Positions 23,784 through 33,257 of a DNA stretch of 64,000 bases are shown here, one piece after another. Where the stretch lies: contig JBJEPS010000069.1 in assembly GCA_051881355.1 (NCBI GenBank), forward strand, positions 1 to 64,000, given 5' to 3'. Position 1 is the stretch's first letter; every line of letters starts with the position of its first letter. The stretch is from Fimenecus sp051881355 (GTDB taxonomy: Bacteria > Bacillota > Clostridia > Oscillospirales > Acutalibacteraceae). Under the pieces are notes generated by a model that worked only from the letters and a program-made list of their open reading frames with translations, did no database searches and was not told the origin of the DNA. Both the position numbers and the translations under genes were made by a program.

Positions 23784-25052
23784 TTAATTTTTTTCGAGTC
23801 TTGAATAACGGGAGACCGACAGCACGATACCCATTTCAAACAACAGCATCATTAACGACGTGCCGCCGTAACTGAAAAACGGCAAGCTGATGCCGGTATT
23901 AGGCAAAGCGTCGGTCACAACCGCGATATTGAGCGCGGTTTGCAGTCCCACTTGAAATACAATGCCCATAGCAAGCAATGCGCCGAAACGGTCTTTGGCG
24001 CGCAAGCCGATTTTTACCCCACGGGCAACCAACAACACATACAAAAGAATGATGCCCACCGCACGTAGAAAGCCAAGTTCCTCACAGACAATCGCAAAAA
24101 TAAAGTCGTTTTGCGGCTCGGAAACATACAAATGCTTTTGCTTGGAATTGCCGAGTCCCGTACCGAACAGTCCGCCGGAGCCGATGGCATACAGAGAGTT
24201 GTTTGTCTGCCAGCGTGCGCCGCGCGGCTCATAGGTTTTGTCCAGCCACGCCGTAATGCGCTCGCCTGCATATTTTTCGAGAAGTTCGGGATTGAAAATA
24301 AAGAATACCACAGCGGCGGCCGCTATCACACCAATCAGAATAAACCAATGCTGTTTGACTTCACCTAAGAACATCATAACAACACCGATTGCAAGTATCA
24401 AAATTGTACCGGACAGGTGGTTTTCAAGGTAGACAAGCCCTGCGGTGACGGCAATCACGACACCGTATAGGCACAGCATAACAAAGGAATCATACACCAC
24501 GATTTTTCCGTTAGACAGTTCTTTCACGGTTTTGGAAAGCTTCGAGGGGTTTTCACGTTTGCCGATAATACGGCTGTGACTTTTATCCATATGCCACGCA
24601 CAAAACAGAATAATGGCAAGTTTTGCAATCTCCGACGGTTGAAAGGTAAACAGACCGAGGTTAATCCAGCGGTGGAAGCCCTCTTTGACCGGCGGCAAAA
24701 ACAAAACGATGACCAACAAAAACCACGAAACCAAAATCGCGGGAATGGCAAACAGCTTAAAATAATCGTAACGCACCTTGGAGACCAAAAACATCGCGAT
24801 AACGCCCGCTACGGCAAACACCAACTGGCGTTTAAAAAAGTACGCGCTGTCGCCGCCCTCGTTATAATACGCATAGGTATAGCTTGCGGAGAACAGCATC
24901 ACAAGACCGATGGTCAAAATGGTAATCACCAACAGTAAAAACGGCACATCAAGCTTGCCGACCGCCCAAAAATCCGAGCGTTTTTTGGCTGCTTTTTGCG
25001 GTGCTTTTTTTGCCGCGGTTCTTTGGGGGCGTCTTACAGCAGTGTCCGCCAA
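23784..25052 (-). CDS. ftsW: FtsW/SpoVE-type peptidoglycan polymerase
   Basis: SEDS-family membrane glycosyltransferase of 422 residues that polymerises lipid II at the septum with a class B penicillin-binding protein. After a basic Lys/Ala-rich N-terminal tail (1-28) come about ten membrane helices. Diagnostic segments are FQPSEIAKLAIILF (about 152-165), the long extracellular loop with YEPRGARWQTNNSLYAIGSG, and the C-terminal NTGISLPFFSYGGTSLM. The start is TTG at 25052 behind AAGGAGGAG. It directly follows mraY; the murD gene normally found between them is missing. A spore-specific SpoVE role cannot be told apart from FtsW by sequence alone. Confidence 0.94.
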   Translation of the reverse strand: MADTAVRRPQRTAAKKAPQKAAKKRSDFWAVGKLDVPFLLLVITILTIGLVMLFSASYTYAYYNEGGDSAYFFKRQLVFAVAGVIAMFLVSKVRYDYFKLFAIPAILVSWFLLVIVLFLPPVKEGFHRWINLGLFTFQPSEIAKLAIILFCAWHMDKSHSRIIGKRENPSKLSKTVKELSNGKIVVYDSFVMLCLYGVVIAVTAGLVYLENHLSGTILILAIGVVMMFLGEVKQHWFILIGVIAAAAVVFFIFNPELLEKYAGERITAWLDKTYEPRGARWQTNNSLYAIGSGGLFGTGLGNSKQKHLYVSEPQNDFIFAIVCEELGFLRAVGIILLYVLLVARGVKIGLRAKDRFGALLAMGIVFQVGLQTALNIAVVTDALPNTGISLPFFSYGGTSLMMLLFEMGIVLSVSRYSRLEKN

Positions 25053-25087
25053 AATGCTCTCCTCCTTTTGCAGAATAAACAGTCAGG

Positions 25088-26119
25088 TTATATGCGCACG
25101 CCGCCGTAGTAGAACAACAATAATCCTACTACCGCGCCAAGCGCGTTGACAAGGGTGAAAATCACCACGATTTTTTTCTCTTTCCAGCCGCACATTTCAA
25201 AATGATGGTGAATCGGTGCCATTTTGAAAATGCGCTTGCCGTGCGTCGCTTTGAAATAGCCTATCTGCAAAACATCCGACAGCATTTCAATCACATAAAT
25301 AATGCCGAAGAACAAAATCATCAGCGGGCAATCTATTGCATACGCGAGCGCAACCACCATACCGCCCAAAAACATAGAGCCCGTGTCCCCCATCATAACT
25401 TTCGAGGGATTCCAGTTCCAAATGAGATACCCAAGGCAACCGCCCATTAACGCGCCTGCCAAAAGACTTACGCCGAACAGTCCCTTTAAGCACGCGGCAA
25501 TCAAGAAAGCGAGTGCCGCCACCGAGGTCACCGACGCACAAAGTCCGTCAACACCGTCGGTGAAGTTCACGGCATTAACGGTGGCGTAAATTGCCGCCAT
25601 ACCGAAAATCCAAAAGAAGAAGTGTAAATCCACATTGCCAACAAACGGAATATACATATACGTATTGCCGGACATATACAGCGCGCCGAGATATGCAAGC
25701 ATTAACAAAATTTGCGCAATGGATTTTTGTGTGATGGTCAACCCCAAATTGCGCTTTTTCACGACCTTAATATAGTCGTCCGCAAAGCCGATAAGCCCAA
25801 AGCCCAGCGCCATCAATACGCCTGCAATGAGCTTTATTTTGATGCTGTCCTCGACCAAAACGCCGCTGGTAAACAGCTTGCCGCCGAGCAGATAATCCGT
25901 CAACGCCACAACGGCAAACGACACCACGGTACTGATAATAAACATAAACCCGCCCATAACGGGTGTACCTTGTTTCGATTTGTGCCACGCCGGACCGATT
26001 TCTAAAATAGTTTGCCCGAAATGCAGTTTTCTAAGCCACGGAATCAGCACAAAGCCGAGCAAAAATGCAATGAAAAAGCTGATTACGATTGCAAGAACGA
26101 TTGCCAATACGGTATTCAT
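25088..26119 (-). CDS. mraY: Phospho-N-acetylmuramoyl-pentapeptide-transferase MraY
   Basis: Membrane enzyme of 343 residues that links the UDP-MurNAc-pentapeptide to undecaprenyl phosphate, forming lipid I. GFADDYIKVVKKRNLGLT (about 110-127) holds the Asp pair of the active site, NFTDGVDGL (about 187-195) the next, and the C-terminal MAPIHHHFEMCGWKE the His cluster. The ATG at 26119 overlaps the murF stop codon as ATGA; an ATG four codons upstream (26131) is less likely. Confidence 0.97.
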   Translation of the reverse strand: MNTVLAIVLAIVISFFIAFLLGFVLIPWLRKLHFGQTILEIGPAWHKSKQGTPVMGGFMFIISTVVSFAVVALTDYLLGGKLFTSGVLVEDSIKIKLIAGVLMALGFGLIGFADDYIKVVKKRNLGLTITQKSIAQILLMLAYLGALYMSGNTYMYIPFVGNVDLHFFFWIFGMAAIYATVNAVNFTDGVDGLCASVTSVAALAFLIAACLKGLFGVSLLAGALMGGCLGYLIWNWNPSKVMMGDTGSMFLGGMVVALAYAIDCPLMILFFGIIYVIEMLSDVLQIGYFKATHGKRIFKMAPIHHHFEMCGWKEKKIVVIFTLVNALGAVVGLLLFYYGGVRI

Positions 26120-27474
26120 TGTTTCTTCCACTCCCCATAGAGTTTTTCGATAACTTCTTCAAGCGCCATACCACGGCTTGCTTTAAATAAAATCGCGTCA
26201 TCTGCGCGAACTTCGGAAAGCAACGCGTCAAAAAGCGCTGTTTTTTCTGTAAAGTGAAACGCCTTTACGTTATCTTTTGCCGCATCTGCAATCCACGCGG
26301 CGTTTTGCCCGTAACAGTAAAGCAAATCAACTTGCTTTTCGGCGGCATAACTGCCGACGGCGCGGTGGGCACTTTCGGAAAAACTGCCGAGCTCCAGCAT
26401 ATCGCCCAAAACAGCGATTTTGCGTTTGGCGTTCGTAGCGCACAGCACATTCAGCGCCGCTTTTTGTGAGTCGGGACTGGCATTGTAGCAATCCTCAATC
26501 ACGGTAATCCCGCCGACTTGCTGTATACGCTGGCGCATACCTGCGGGGACAAAGTTTTGAAGCCCCACTGCAATTTTTTCGGGTGCAATTTCGCATACAA
26601 GCCCCGCCGTAAAGGCGGCAAGCGCGTCATACACATTGTGTTTGCCGACGGTCGGCACGCGCACCGACTGGGTTTTCCCGTCAAAGCAAACCGTAAAGGT
26701 CGTTTCACCGTTTTCTTCGCGGAGTTCTTCCGCGCGCACATCGGCGTTTTGATTGTCAATACCGAAGTATATCAGCTTATAATCCGGATTTTCATAGCCC
26801 CAAAGTTTATCGTCATCGCCGTTTAAAATCAACGGCGCACCTGTTTGCATTCCTTGTAAAATCTCCGTTTTTGCCTGCAAAATCCCGTCACGCGAGCCTA
26901 AAAACTCAATATGCGACACGCCGATGTTGGTGATAATTGCCGCGTCCGGCTGGCAGGCGGCGGTCATACGCGCGATTTCACCGAAATGATTCATGCCCAT
27001 TTCAATCACAGCCGCCTCGGTAGACTCGTCTATACGAAACAGCGTTTTCGGCATACCGATTTCATTATTCAGATTTCCCTCGGTTTTGACGGTTTCAAAC
27101 TGCGAAGAAAGCGCCGCATAGGTCATTTCCTTGGTGGTGGTTTTACCGACGCTACCCGTCAAGCCAATAACCTTTACATCTTTATGATGGTTTCGGTGGA
27201 GCTTTGCAATGTCCAAAAGCGCCTGCCGCGTATTTTCAACCTTGATATACGGCACCGGTAAAGGCAAATCCCGTTCGCTGACGATTGCCGCAATGCCGTT
27301 TTCCACCGCAGCGGCGCAAAAATCGTGCCCGTCAAAACGGTCGCCTTTGATGGCAACATATAACGCGTTTTGCGGCACTTCGCGGCTGTCAATGGTGACA
27401 GCCTCGATTTCCGTATTCTGCCCGCAAAGCGTGCCACCTGTTATCTGTTCTATTTCCCGAAGCGTCAAGCGCAT
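26116..27474 (-). CDS. murF: UDP-MurNAc-tripeptide:D-Ala-D-Ala ligase MurF
   Basis: Mur ligase of 452 residues that adds D-Ala-D-Ala to the cytoplasmic precursor. The ATP loop GLTGSVGKTTTKEM (about 104-117), the preceding YVAIKGDRFDGHDF substrate-binding loop and the IEDCYNASPDSQKAAL segment (about 327-342) identify MurF rather than MurE. It starts four bases after the murE stop and couples to mraY. Confidence 0.96.
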   Translation of the reverse strand: MRLTLREIEQITGGTLCGQNTEIEAVTIDSREVPQNALYVAIKGDRFDGHDFCAAAVENGIAAIVSERDLPLPVPYIKVENTRQALLDIAKLHRNHHKDVKVIGLTGSVGKTTTKEMTYAALSSQFETVKTEGNLNNEIGMPKTLFRIDESTEAAVIEMGMNHFGEIARMTAACQPDAAIITNIGVSHIEFLGSRDGILQAKTEILQGMQTGAPLILNGDDDKLWGYENPDYKLIYFGIDNQNADVRAEELREENGETTFTVCFDGKTQSVRVPTVGKHNVYDALAAFTAGLVCEIAPEKIAVGLQNFVPAGMRQRIQQVGGITVIEDCYNASPDSQKAALNVLCATNAKRKIAVLGDMLELGSFSESAHRAVGSYAAEKQVDLLYCYGQNAAWIADAAKDNVKAFHFTEKTALFDALLSEVRADDAILFKASRGMALEEVIEKLYGEWKKQ

Positions 27475-27478
27475 AAAT

Positions 27479-28909
27479 TTACCCTTTCAAAATTTGCGCG
27501 ACAACCTCGCGCTCGTCATAATGAATTTTGCCTGTATTTAAGATTTGGTAGGTTTCATGTCCTTTGCCTGCGAGCAACACCACATCGCCAGCCTTTGCAA
27601 TGGAGAGTGCGTACCGAATTGCCTCTGTACGGTCGGTAATTGCTTTAATTTTTGCTTTACAAGCCGTCATGCCCGCCAAAACATCCTGCACAATCGCGTC
27701 CGGATTTTCACTGCGCGGATTGTCAGACGTCACCACGGCAACATCCGCCAAATCCCCGACGATTTTGCCCATTTTCGGGCGTTTGGTGCGGTCGCGGTCG
27801 CCGCCGCAGCCGAACACGGTGATAATGCGCTTTTCGCTAACCTCGCGCAGAGAAGAAATGACATTTTCGAGCCCGTCAGGCGAATGGGCATAGTCAATCA
27901 GCACCGTGTAATCGGTATCGGTCGGCACAACCTCCACACGACCGGGGACACCGTGTGACTGTGCTAAAAGCGCGCACACCTGCTCAAACGGCAAGCCCGT
28001 CTCAATCGCGCAAATCGCCGCACCCATAGAGTTATACACCGTGAAATGCCCGGGAATTTTCAACTGCACACGTCCGATATCGCCTCTGCCCAAAAGCTCA
28101 TACTGCACGCCGTTTGCCGAGCAAATTACATTTTTGGCGGTATAATCGGCATCGTCTCGCTTAACAGAGAAGGTCACGGTTTTTACAGGCAGTCCCTCGG
28201 TCATTTGGGAAGCGCTTGCATCGTCAATATTCAAAACGGCAATATCTGCCTTGGTAAACAACAGTTTTTTCGCCTGCATATAATGCGCAAAATCGCCGTG
28301 ATAGTCCAAATGGTCTTGCGTAAGATTTGTAAACAGTGCAATATGGAAGTGACAGCCATCAACTCTGTGCTGAGCAAGCGCTTGCGAGGAAACCTCCATC
28401 ACGCAATGGGTACAACCGCTGTCCACCATTTCGCGGAACAGTCTTTGCAAATCCTTACAGTCGGGCGTAGTGAGTGAGGCGGGATAGGATTTCTCTCCCA
28501 CGCGATTTTCCACCGTACCGACAAGTCCCGCCGAAATTCCCGCTTTGGTCAGCACCCCGTGCAAGAGCATTGTAGTGGTAGTTTTGCCGTTTGTGCCCGT
28601 TACACCGATTAAGGTCAAGTGCTCGGCAGGATATCCGTAAAATGCCGCACACAGAAGTGCATAGGCACTGCGGGTGTTTTCGACCAAAACCTGATTTTTC
28701 GCGCCCGTATCGTGCTCGGCAACAATCAGTGCCGCGCCGTTCTTTTCGGCGTCACAGGCAACGGTATGCCCGTCAAAACGCGCACCGCGGATACAAACAA
28801 ATACGCATCCCTTTGTCACCGCATTGGATTTATCGGTAATGTCGGAAATTTCCGCATCTGTATATGCACCGCGCGTCTGCACCTTTTGCAATAATTCTGA
28901 AATGTTCAC
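27479..28909 (-). CDS. murE: UDP-MurNAc-dipeptide ligase MurE
   Basis: Mur ligase of 476 residues that adds the third amino acid of the peptide stem. ATP loop GVTGTNGKTTTTMLLHGVL (about 103-121), the carbamylated-lysine region and the substrate motif SDNPRSENPDAIVQDVL (about 392-408) are present. DNPR in that motif is the sequence associated with meso-diaminopimelate as substrate, so the wall is probably of the DAP type. The start is GTG at 28909, five bases after AGGAGGAAG; an ATG further upstream has no such site. Confidence 0.95.
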   Translation of the reverse strand: MNISELLQKVQTRGAYTDAEISDITDKSNAVTKGCVFVCIRGARFDGHTVACDAEKNGAALIVAEHDTGAKNQVLVENTRSAYALLCAAFYGYPAEHLTLIGVTGTNGKTTTTMLLHGVLTKAGISAGLVGTVENRVGEKSYPASLTTPDCKDLQRLFREMVDSGCTHCVMEVSSQALAQHRVDGCHFHIALFTNLTQDHLDYHGDFAHYMQAKKLLFTKADIAVLNIDDASASQMTEGLPVKTVTFSVKRDDADYTAKNVICSANGVQYELLGRGDIGRVQLKIPGHFTVYNSMGAAICAIETGLPFEQVCALLAQSHGVPGRVEVVPTDTDYTVLIDYAHSPDGLENVISSLREVSEKRIITVFGCGGDRDRTKRPKMGKIVGDLADVAVVTSDNPRSENPDAIVQDVLAGMTACKAKIKAITDRTEAIRYALSIAKAGDVVLLAGKGHETYQILNTGKIHYDEREVVAQILKG

Positions 28910-28956
28910 GTTTCTTCCTCCTGACAGTGCTTCACTTCGCACACCCGAACGAGCGA

Positions 28957-31173
28957 TTAGCCGTCCTCCACATTCACATTGGATTTGAAATACACCGTAA
29001 TCACACTACCCTTTTCCGCTTCGCTGCCCTCTTGGAGACTCTGCTTGTAAGAAAGCACCTCGCCTGAATTGGCATTGCCCGAGATGCGGATATTAAAGCC
29101 TGCATTCACTGCAGTACGATTGGCTTCGGATACGGACATATTGCAAAGATTCGGAACAACCGCCGTCTCTTTCGGCGTGCCCTCCTCAGTATAAACGATG
29201 ATTACGCCGCCCGTGCGCATCTGCTGTCCTGCGGCGGGCGTCTGCGAAATGACCTTGTCACCGTTGCCGACGACTTTTACGGTAAATTTAGACGCTGTGC
29301 TTTTCGCTTCATCTACAGTCAGATTGATCAGCGACGGCGCGACAGAGGAAATATTATCAATTTCCTTGTCCTCATACTGCGGTTCCACATTGAGATAAGT
29401 CAAAATCTTTTCGAGCAATTCCCCGGCAATAGGCGCCGCCACTGCACCGCCGCCGTGTGCGCCGACCGGCTCGTCAATCGCAATCAAAATAGAAATCTGC
29501 GGATTATCGGCAGGGGCAAAGCCTGCAAAGGAAGCGATATAGGCGCCCTCTATGCCGATTTTTTCACTTGTGCCCGTTTTGCCTGCGACATGGTAGCCCG
29601 CAACATAGGCGTTTTTACCGGTACCGGTGGAAACAACGCTTTCCATCATACCGGCAACGGTAGAAGCCGTTTTTTCGGAAACGACCTGTCTCTTCACCGT
29701 TGGGGTGGTCTTTTCAATCACATTGCCTTCGCTGTCGAGTTTTGCATCTACAACATAGGGCTGCATTAGCTTACCGCCGTTGGCAATGGTATTGACAGCG
29801 GTAATCATTTGAATGGGGCTGACCTGAAAGGTCTGCCCGAACGAGCTGGAGGACAGCTCCGAAATGCCCATACTTTCCAGCGCATGATAGGTTTTGCCCG
29901 CCACGGGATTTGCCTCGGCAGGTAAGTCGATGCCTGTTTTTTCGGTAAAGCCGAATGCCTCAAAATATTTAAAGAAATTTTCCTTGCCGAGTTTTTGCCC
30001 GATGGTAATGAAAAACGGGTTGCAGGAGTTCATCAAGCCTTCGGTCAGCGTTTCATGCCCGTGCCCGCCGGCTTTCCAGCATTTTTGATAGTGATTGGCA
30101 ACCTGAATACCGCCCGTGCAGGTGTAAGTGGTGTTCAAATCCACCACGCCTTCTTCAAGCGCCGCCGCGGCAACGACGGTTTTAAAAACAGAGCCGGGTT
30201 CGTAGGTATCGCTGATGGTGCGGTTGCGCCACTGCGCATACAAAGCATTGCTCGTTTCCTTCGATTTTTCAGTAGCGTCTTCAATGGCGGCAATCCGTTC
30301 CGCCACCGTCGGGTTGGAAATGATACGCGGATTGTTCAAATCGAAATCCGGTTTACTTGTCATCGCGAGAATCGCGCCTGTGTCTACATCCATCACAATG
30401 CCGTAGGCGTATTTCGCACCGGTATCGACCATTGCTTGGCTTAAGCTCTGCTCCAAATAGTACTGGATAACTTCGTCAATCGTCAGTACAAGACTTGCGC
30501 CCGGCTGTGCATCATAGGTCGTTTCATAGGCGCTTGACATCGAGCCCTGCCGCGCGTTTTTGGCGGTAATCACACGTCCTGAAACACCGGTCAAGTCGTC
30601 GTTATACTGCATTTCCACGCCGCCTACGCCGTTATCGTCGGCATCGGTAAAACCGATAATCGTAGAGGCAAACGAAGAATACGGATAATACCGTTTGGTA
30701 TCGGGGTCAATGCCGACCACCGTAGAAAGCTTTTGGTCTTTATGCTCGGTCAGATAAGCTTTGAGTGCATCCTTTTTATCGGTTTCCACTTCGCCTGCGA
30801 TTTTCTGATACCCGGTCTCGGTTTTGGACAGCTTGTTACGCACACTCTCTTCATCGACGTCCAAGATATCGCAAAGCCCCGAAACGATAAGCTCCAGTTG
30901 TGCATCGTCCGTCACCTTGGACGGATTGACATACACAAGCCACGCCGAGGCACTTTTGGCAAGCACTTTCATATTCGAGTCATATATCGTGCCGCGCTGT
31001 GCAGATATTTCCGTGTCGGAAAGCTGGTTGCGCTCCGCTTTCAAACGGTATTCTTCCCCGTGCACAATCGCCGCGGAAAACAGCGCGCCGATGCCGTATA
31101 AAAACGCGACAGAAAGCAGAGTAAGCGCTATGACTGCACGCTTCGCCATTTGCTTTGAGGGGCGTTTTTGCAC
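28957..31173 (-). CDS. Class B penicillin-binding protein with two PASTA domains
   Basis: Septal transpeptidase of about 738 residues (PBP2X/SpoVD type). An N-terminal membrane helix (RAVIALTLLSVAFLYGIGAL) is followed by the dimerisation domain and the transpeptidase domain. Active-site motifs are GSVFK (Ser nucleophile and Lys), SCN in MNSCNPFFI, and KTGTS. Two PASTA repeats (INLTVDEAKSTASKF and NLCNMSVSEANRTAVNAGFN) close the protein. GTG at 31173, twelve bases after AAAGGA, is the likeliest start; an upstream frame to 31227 would run into the hairpin at 31231. It may be the vegetative septal enzyme or SpoVD; only one such gene lies in this cluster. Confidence 0.93.
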   Translation of the reverse strand: MQKRPSKQMAKRAVIALTLLSVAFLYGIGALFSAAIVHGEEYRLKAERNQLSDTEISAQRGTIYDSNMKVLAKSASAWLVYVNPSKVTDDAQLELIVSGLCDILDVDEESVRNKLSKTETGYQKIAGEVETDKKDALKAYLTEHKDQKLSTVVGIDPDTKRYYPYSSFASTIIGFTDADDNGVGGVEMQYNDDLTGVSGRVITAKNARQGSMSSAYETTYDAQPGASLVLTIDEVIQYYLEQSLSQAMVDTGAKYAYGIVMDVDTGAILAMTSKPDFDLNNPRIISNPTVAERIAAIEDATEKSKETSNALYAQWRNRTISDTYEPGSVFKTVVAAAALEEGVVDLNTTYTCTGGIQVANHYQKCWKAGGHGHETLTEGLMNSCNPFFITIGQKLGKENFFKYFEAFGFTEKTGIDLPAEANPVAGKTYHALESMGISELSSSSFGQTFQVSPIQMITAVNTIANGGKLMQPYVVDAKLDSEGNVIEKTTPTVKRQVVSEKTASTVAGMMESVVSTGTGKNAYVAGYHVAGKTGTSEKIGIEGAYIASFAGFAPADNPQISILIAIDEPVGAHGGGAVAAPIAGELLEKILTYLNVEPQYEDKEIDNISSVAPSLINLTVDEAKSTASKFTVKVVGNGDKVISQTPAAGQQMRTGGVIIVYTEEGTPKETAVVPNLCNMSVSEANRTAVNAGFNIRISGNANSGEVLSYKQSLQEGSEAEKGSVITVYFKSNVNVEDG

Positions 31174-31230
31174 GGTAATCACCAATCCTTTCGACAAAAA
31201 TTTCCAAAAAACTGCGTCTGTAAACACATC

Positions 31231-31265
31231 AACGAGAGTTAAGGTTTTCGCCTTAACCCTCGTTC
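31231..31265 (-). other. Intercistronic hairpin between ftsL and the PBP gene
   Basis: Long near-perfect hairpin with arms AACGAGGGTTAAGG and CCTTAACTCTCGTT on the minus strand. No T run follows in the direction of transcription, so it is more likely an RNA processing or stability element than a terminator. Confidence 0.45.
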
Positions 31266-31275
31266 TATACCTATT

Positions 31276-31833
31276 TTATTCGCCTTTAAGATATTCCGAC
31301 AGTTTTTGTAGCGGACTTTCTGACGACAGGCTTTTTACGGATTTGTTGCCGGATACCGTAACCGTATCCACACCGGACAAATCAATATATTCTATCTGAT
31401 ACCCCTCGACCTTGGTCATGCCGAGCTCGTCTCTCGCGTAGCTTTCGACCTTTTCAAGGGAAATCATGGAATCAAGCTGCATATTTAACCGTACATTTTC
31501 GCCCTGCTCCACTTTGAGCTGTGCGTTTGCCGCGTCAATCTCCCGTTGGAGCTCATCGGCACGCAATCGACTGTACAGCAGTGCAGCGAACATGGAAAGC
31601 AGACACAGCGCAATCGCCAAAATCTTGGCTGTCTGCAGTGCGCCGACGCGCATTTCCTGTTTTGCCTCGGCGACGGTCTTTTTTTTGCGCCGTACCAGTT
31701 CCATCTGTGGCTTTTTTTGTTCCTCAAACGGCGGCATCGGCGCAAGCTTTTGTGCCGTACTTTGATTATACGCCGAAGTTCTCGGCTCAAAGCGCACAAA
31801 ATCCGCGTCACTGTACTTTTGGTAATTCGCCAT
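31276..31833 (-). CDS. ftsL: FtsL/DivIC-type division protein
   Basis: Small bitopic membrane protein of 185 residues recognised by position and architecture more than by sequence. It has a charged cytoplasmic region (1-67, with MELVRRKKK), one membrane helix (about 70-88, LQTAKILAIALCLLSMFAAL), then a coiled coil (about 90-125, LREEID-type heptads in ADELQREIDAANAQLKVEQG). The segment EKVESYARDELGMTKVEGYQ is the usual end of FtsL/DivIC family domains. It lies between rsmH and the PBP gene as ftsL does elsewhere. The Ser-rich C-terminal tail is longer than usual. Confidence 0.88.
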   Translation of the reverse strand: MANYQKYSDADFVRFEPRTSAYNQSTAQKLAPMPPFEEQKKPQMELVRRKKKTVAEAKQEMRVGALQTAKILAIALCLLSMFAALLYSRLRADELQREIDAANAQLKVEQGENVRLNMQLDSMISLEKVESYARDELGMTKVEGYQIEYIDLSGVDTVTVSGNKSVKSLSSESPLQKLSEYLKGE

Positions 31834-31871
31834 AATCCTTTCCTTCCTTTATTTTCACACCGAAAGTGGTG

Positions 31872-32792
31872 TCAATCTTTTAATTTTTGAATACTGCGCA
31901 ATCTTGCGGAATGCGCGCGGTAATTTTCCGAAAGCTCTTGTTCGCTCGGTGCAAGTCCTTTTATAAGAATTTTGCCGCGCGGCGTTTTGCCGCAGACGCA
32001 AACGGGAAAATCCTTGGGACAGGTACAGCCTTCGGAAAACGCCTTGAAACGTTGCTTGACCATGCGGTCCTCTAACGAATGGAATGTAATCACCGACAAG
32101 ATACCGCCGACCTTTAAGCAATCGAACATATCGTTCAGCGCTGTATCCAGCTGCGCAAGTTCCCCGTTAACCTCAATGCGGATTGCCTGAAAGGTACGCC
32201 GTGCAGGGTGCGCATCGCGCATAGCCTTTTGCGGCATGGATTGCTTGATAATCTCAATCAAATCAAAGGTTGTGGCAATCGGCTTTTCTGCGCGGTACTT
32301 TACAATGTTACGAGCGATGCTTTTGGCGTATTTTTCTTCCCCGTAAGTGAACAAAATCCGTGACAGTTCCGCTTCGCTGTATGTATTGACAACGTCGTAT
32401 GCCGACAGTCCCGTTTTGCTCATACGCATATCCAAGGGAGCGTCCTTGTGGAACGAAAAGCCGCGTTCGGCGGTATCCAGTTGGTGAGAGCTGACCCCAA
32501 GGTCAGCAAGGATACCGTCCGCGCGCGTTGCGCCTAAAATTTCCCCGATATGGTTAAAGGTATCGTGCACAAGGCGCGCCTGCGGATACTTCCCCAAACG
32601 CGTCTGCAAAATTTCAATTGCCTCCGGGTCACGGTCAATTGCTATCAGCATACCGTGGTCGGAAAGGCGCTCCAAAATGGCTTTGGAATGTCCGCCGCCG
32701 CCTGCCGTACAATCGACATAAACCCCGTCCGGCTGAATTTGTAAGGAATCAATCGTTTCTTGAAATAAAACGGGAATATGCGTAAACTCCAT
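31872..32792 (-). CDS. rsmH: 16S rRNA (cytosine1402-N4)-methyltransferase RsmH
   Basis: SAM-dependent methyltransferase of about 306 residues (MraW) that modifies C1402 in the ribosomal decoding centre. Near the N-terminus HIPVLFQETIDSL is followed by the SAM loop DCTAGGGGHSKAIL (about 27-40). Further on come ADLGVSSHQLDTAERGFSF and the C-terminal SVITFHSLEDRMVKQRFK, all family signatures. Start: ATG at 32792; a GTG three codons upstream (32801) is possible. It follows mraZ by about 15 bases. Confidence 0.96.
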   Translation of the reverse strand: MEFTHIPVLFQETIDSLQIQPDGVYVDCTAGGGGHSKAILERLSDHGMLIAIDRDPEAIEILQTRLGKYPQARLVHDTFNHIGEILGATRADGILADLGVSSHQLDTAERGFSFHKDAPLDMRMSKTGLSAYDVVNTYSEAELSRILFTYGEEKYAKSIARNIVKYRAEKPIATTFDLIEIIKQSMPQKAMRDAHPARRTFQAIRIEVNGELAQLDTALNDMFDCLKVGGILSVITFHSLEDRMVKQRFKAFSEGCTCPKDFPVCVCGKTPRGKILIKGLAPSEQELSENYRAHSARLRSIQKLKD

Positions 32793-32807
32793 TTGCCGCA
32801 CGCCCTG

Positions 32808-33218
32808 TTAAAAATGGATTTCGGGATAGCTTTCCGAAAGCGCTTCGGCACGCGCCATGGCTTCGGCTCGTTTTTGCGTGTCCCAAATTTCAATACGTTT
32901 GCCGACGCCCGCCACGGTGATTTCTTTTTTGAGCCCCGCGCGCTTACAGAAATCCGCTTTAATCGTAATTCTGCCTTGCTTGTCCGGCTCGACGGCGACC
33001 GCGTCATCGAAAATATAGCGTTGCATATTTAAGTTGCCGCTTTCAATGACCTCGGCACAAATATCTTCCCAATCCTGCACATTATAAGCGTAAAGGCAGT
33101 TATCGTTCTTCGGTGCATACAGCACAAAAGAATCGCCCAAGCCCTCGCGGAACTTTGCGGGGATGAACAATCGGTTCTTGGAATCCAATGTATGCGGATA
33201 ATTGCCCCAAAAAGACAC
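32808..33218 (-). CDS. mraZ: Transcriptional regulator MraZ
   Basis: DNA-binding protein of 136 residues with two SpoVT-AbrB-like halves. It normally heads and represses the dcw cluster. WGNYPHTLDSKNRLFIPAKF (about 4-23) and VEPDKQGRITIKADFCKRAG (about 80-99) are the two repeats with the conserved Asp-x-x-x-Arg DNA-contact pattern. The start is GTG at 33218, ten bases after AAGGAG. An in-frame upstream ATG at 33281 would put the operator repeats inside the gene and is rejected. Confidence 0.94.
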   Translation of the reverse strand: MSFWGNYPHTLDSKNRLFIPAKFREGLGDSFVLYAPKNDNCLYAYNVQDWEDICAEVIESGNLNMQRYIFDDAVAVEPDKQGRITIKADFCKRAGLKKEITVAGVGKRIEIWDTQKRAEAMARAEALSESYPEIHF

Positions 33219-33257
33219 TTGCCTCACGCTCCTTTCTTTCACGCAAACAGGAAACAC

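Noticed and set aside
31231..31265. Terminator between ftsL and the PBP gene
   Set aside because: The stem is strong but the minus strand lacks a T run after it, and the PBP gene needs read-through.
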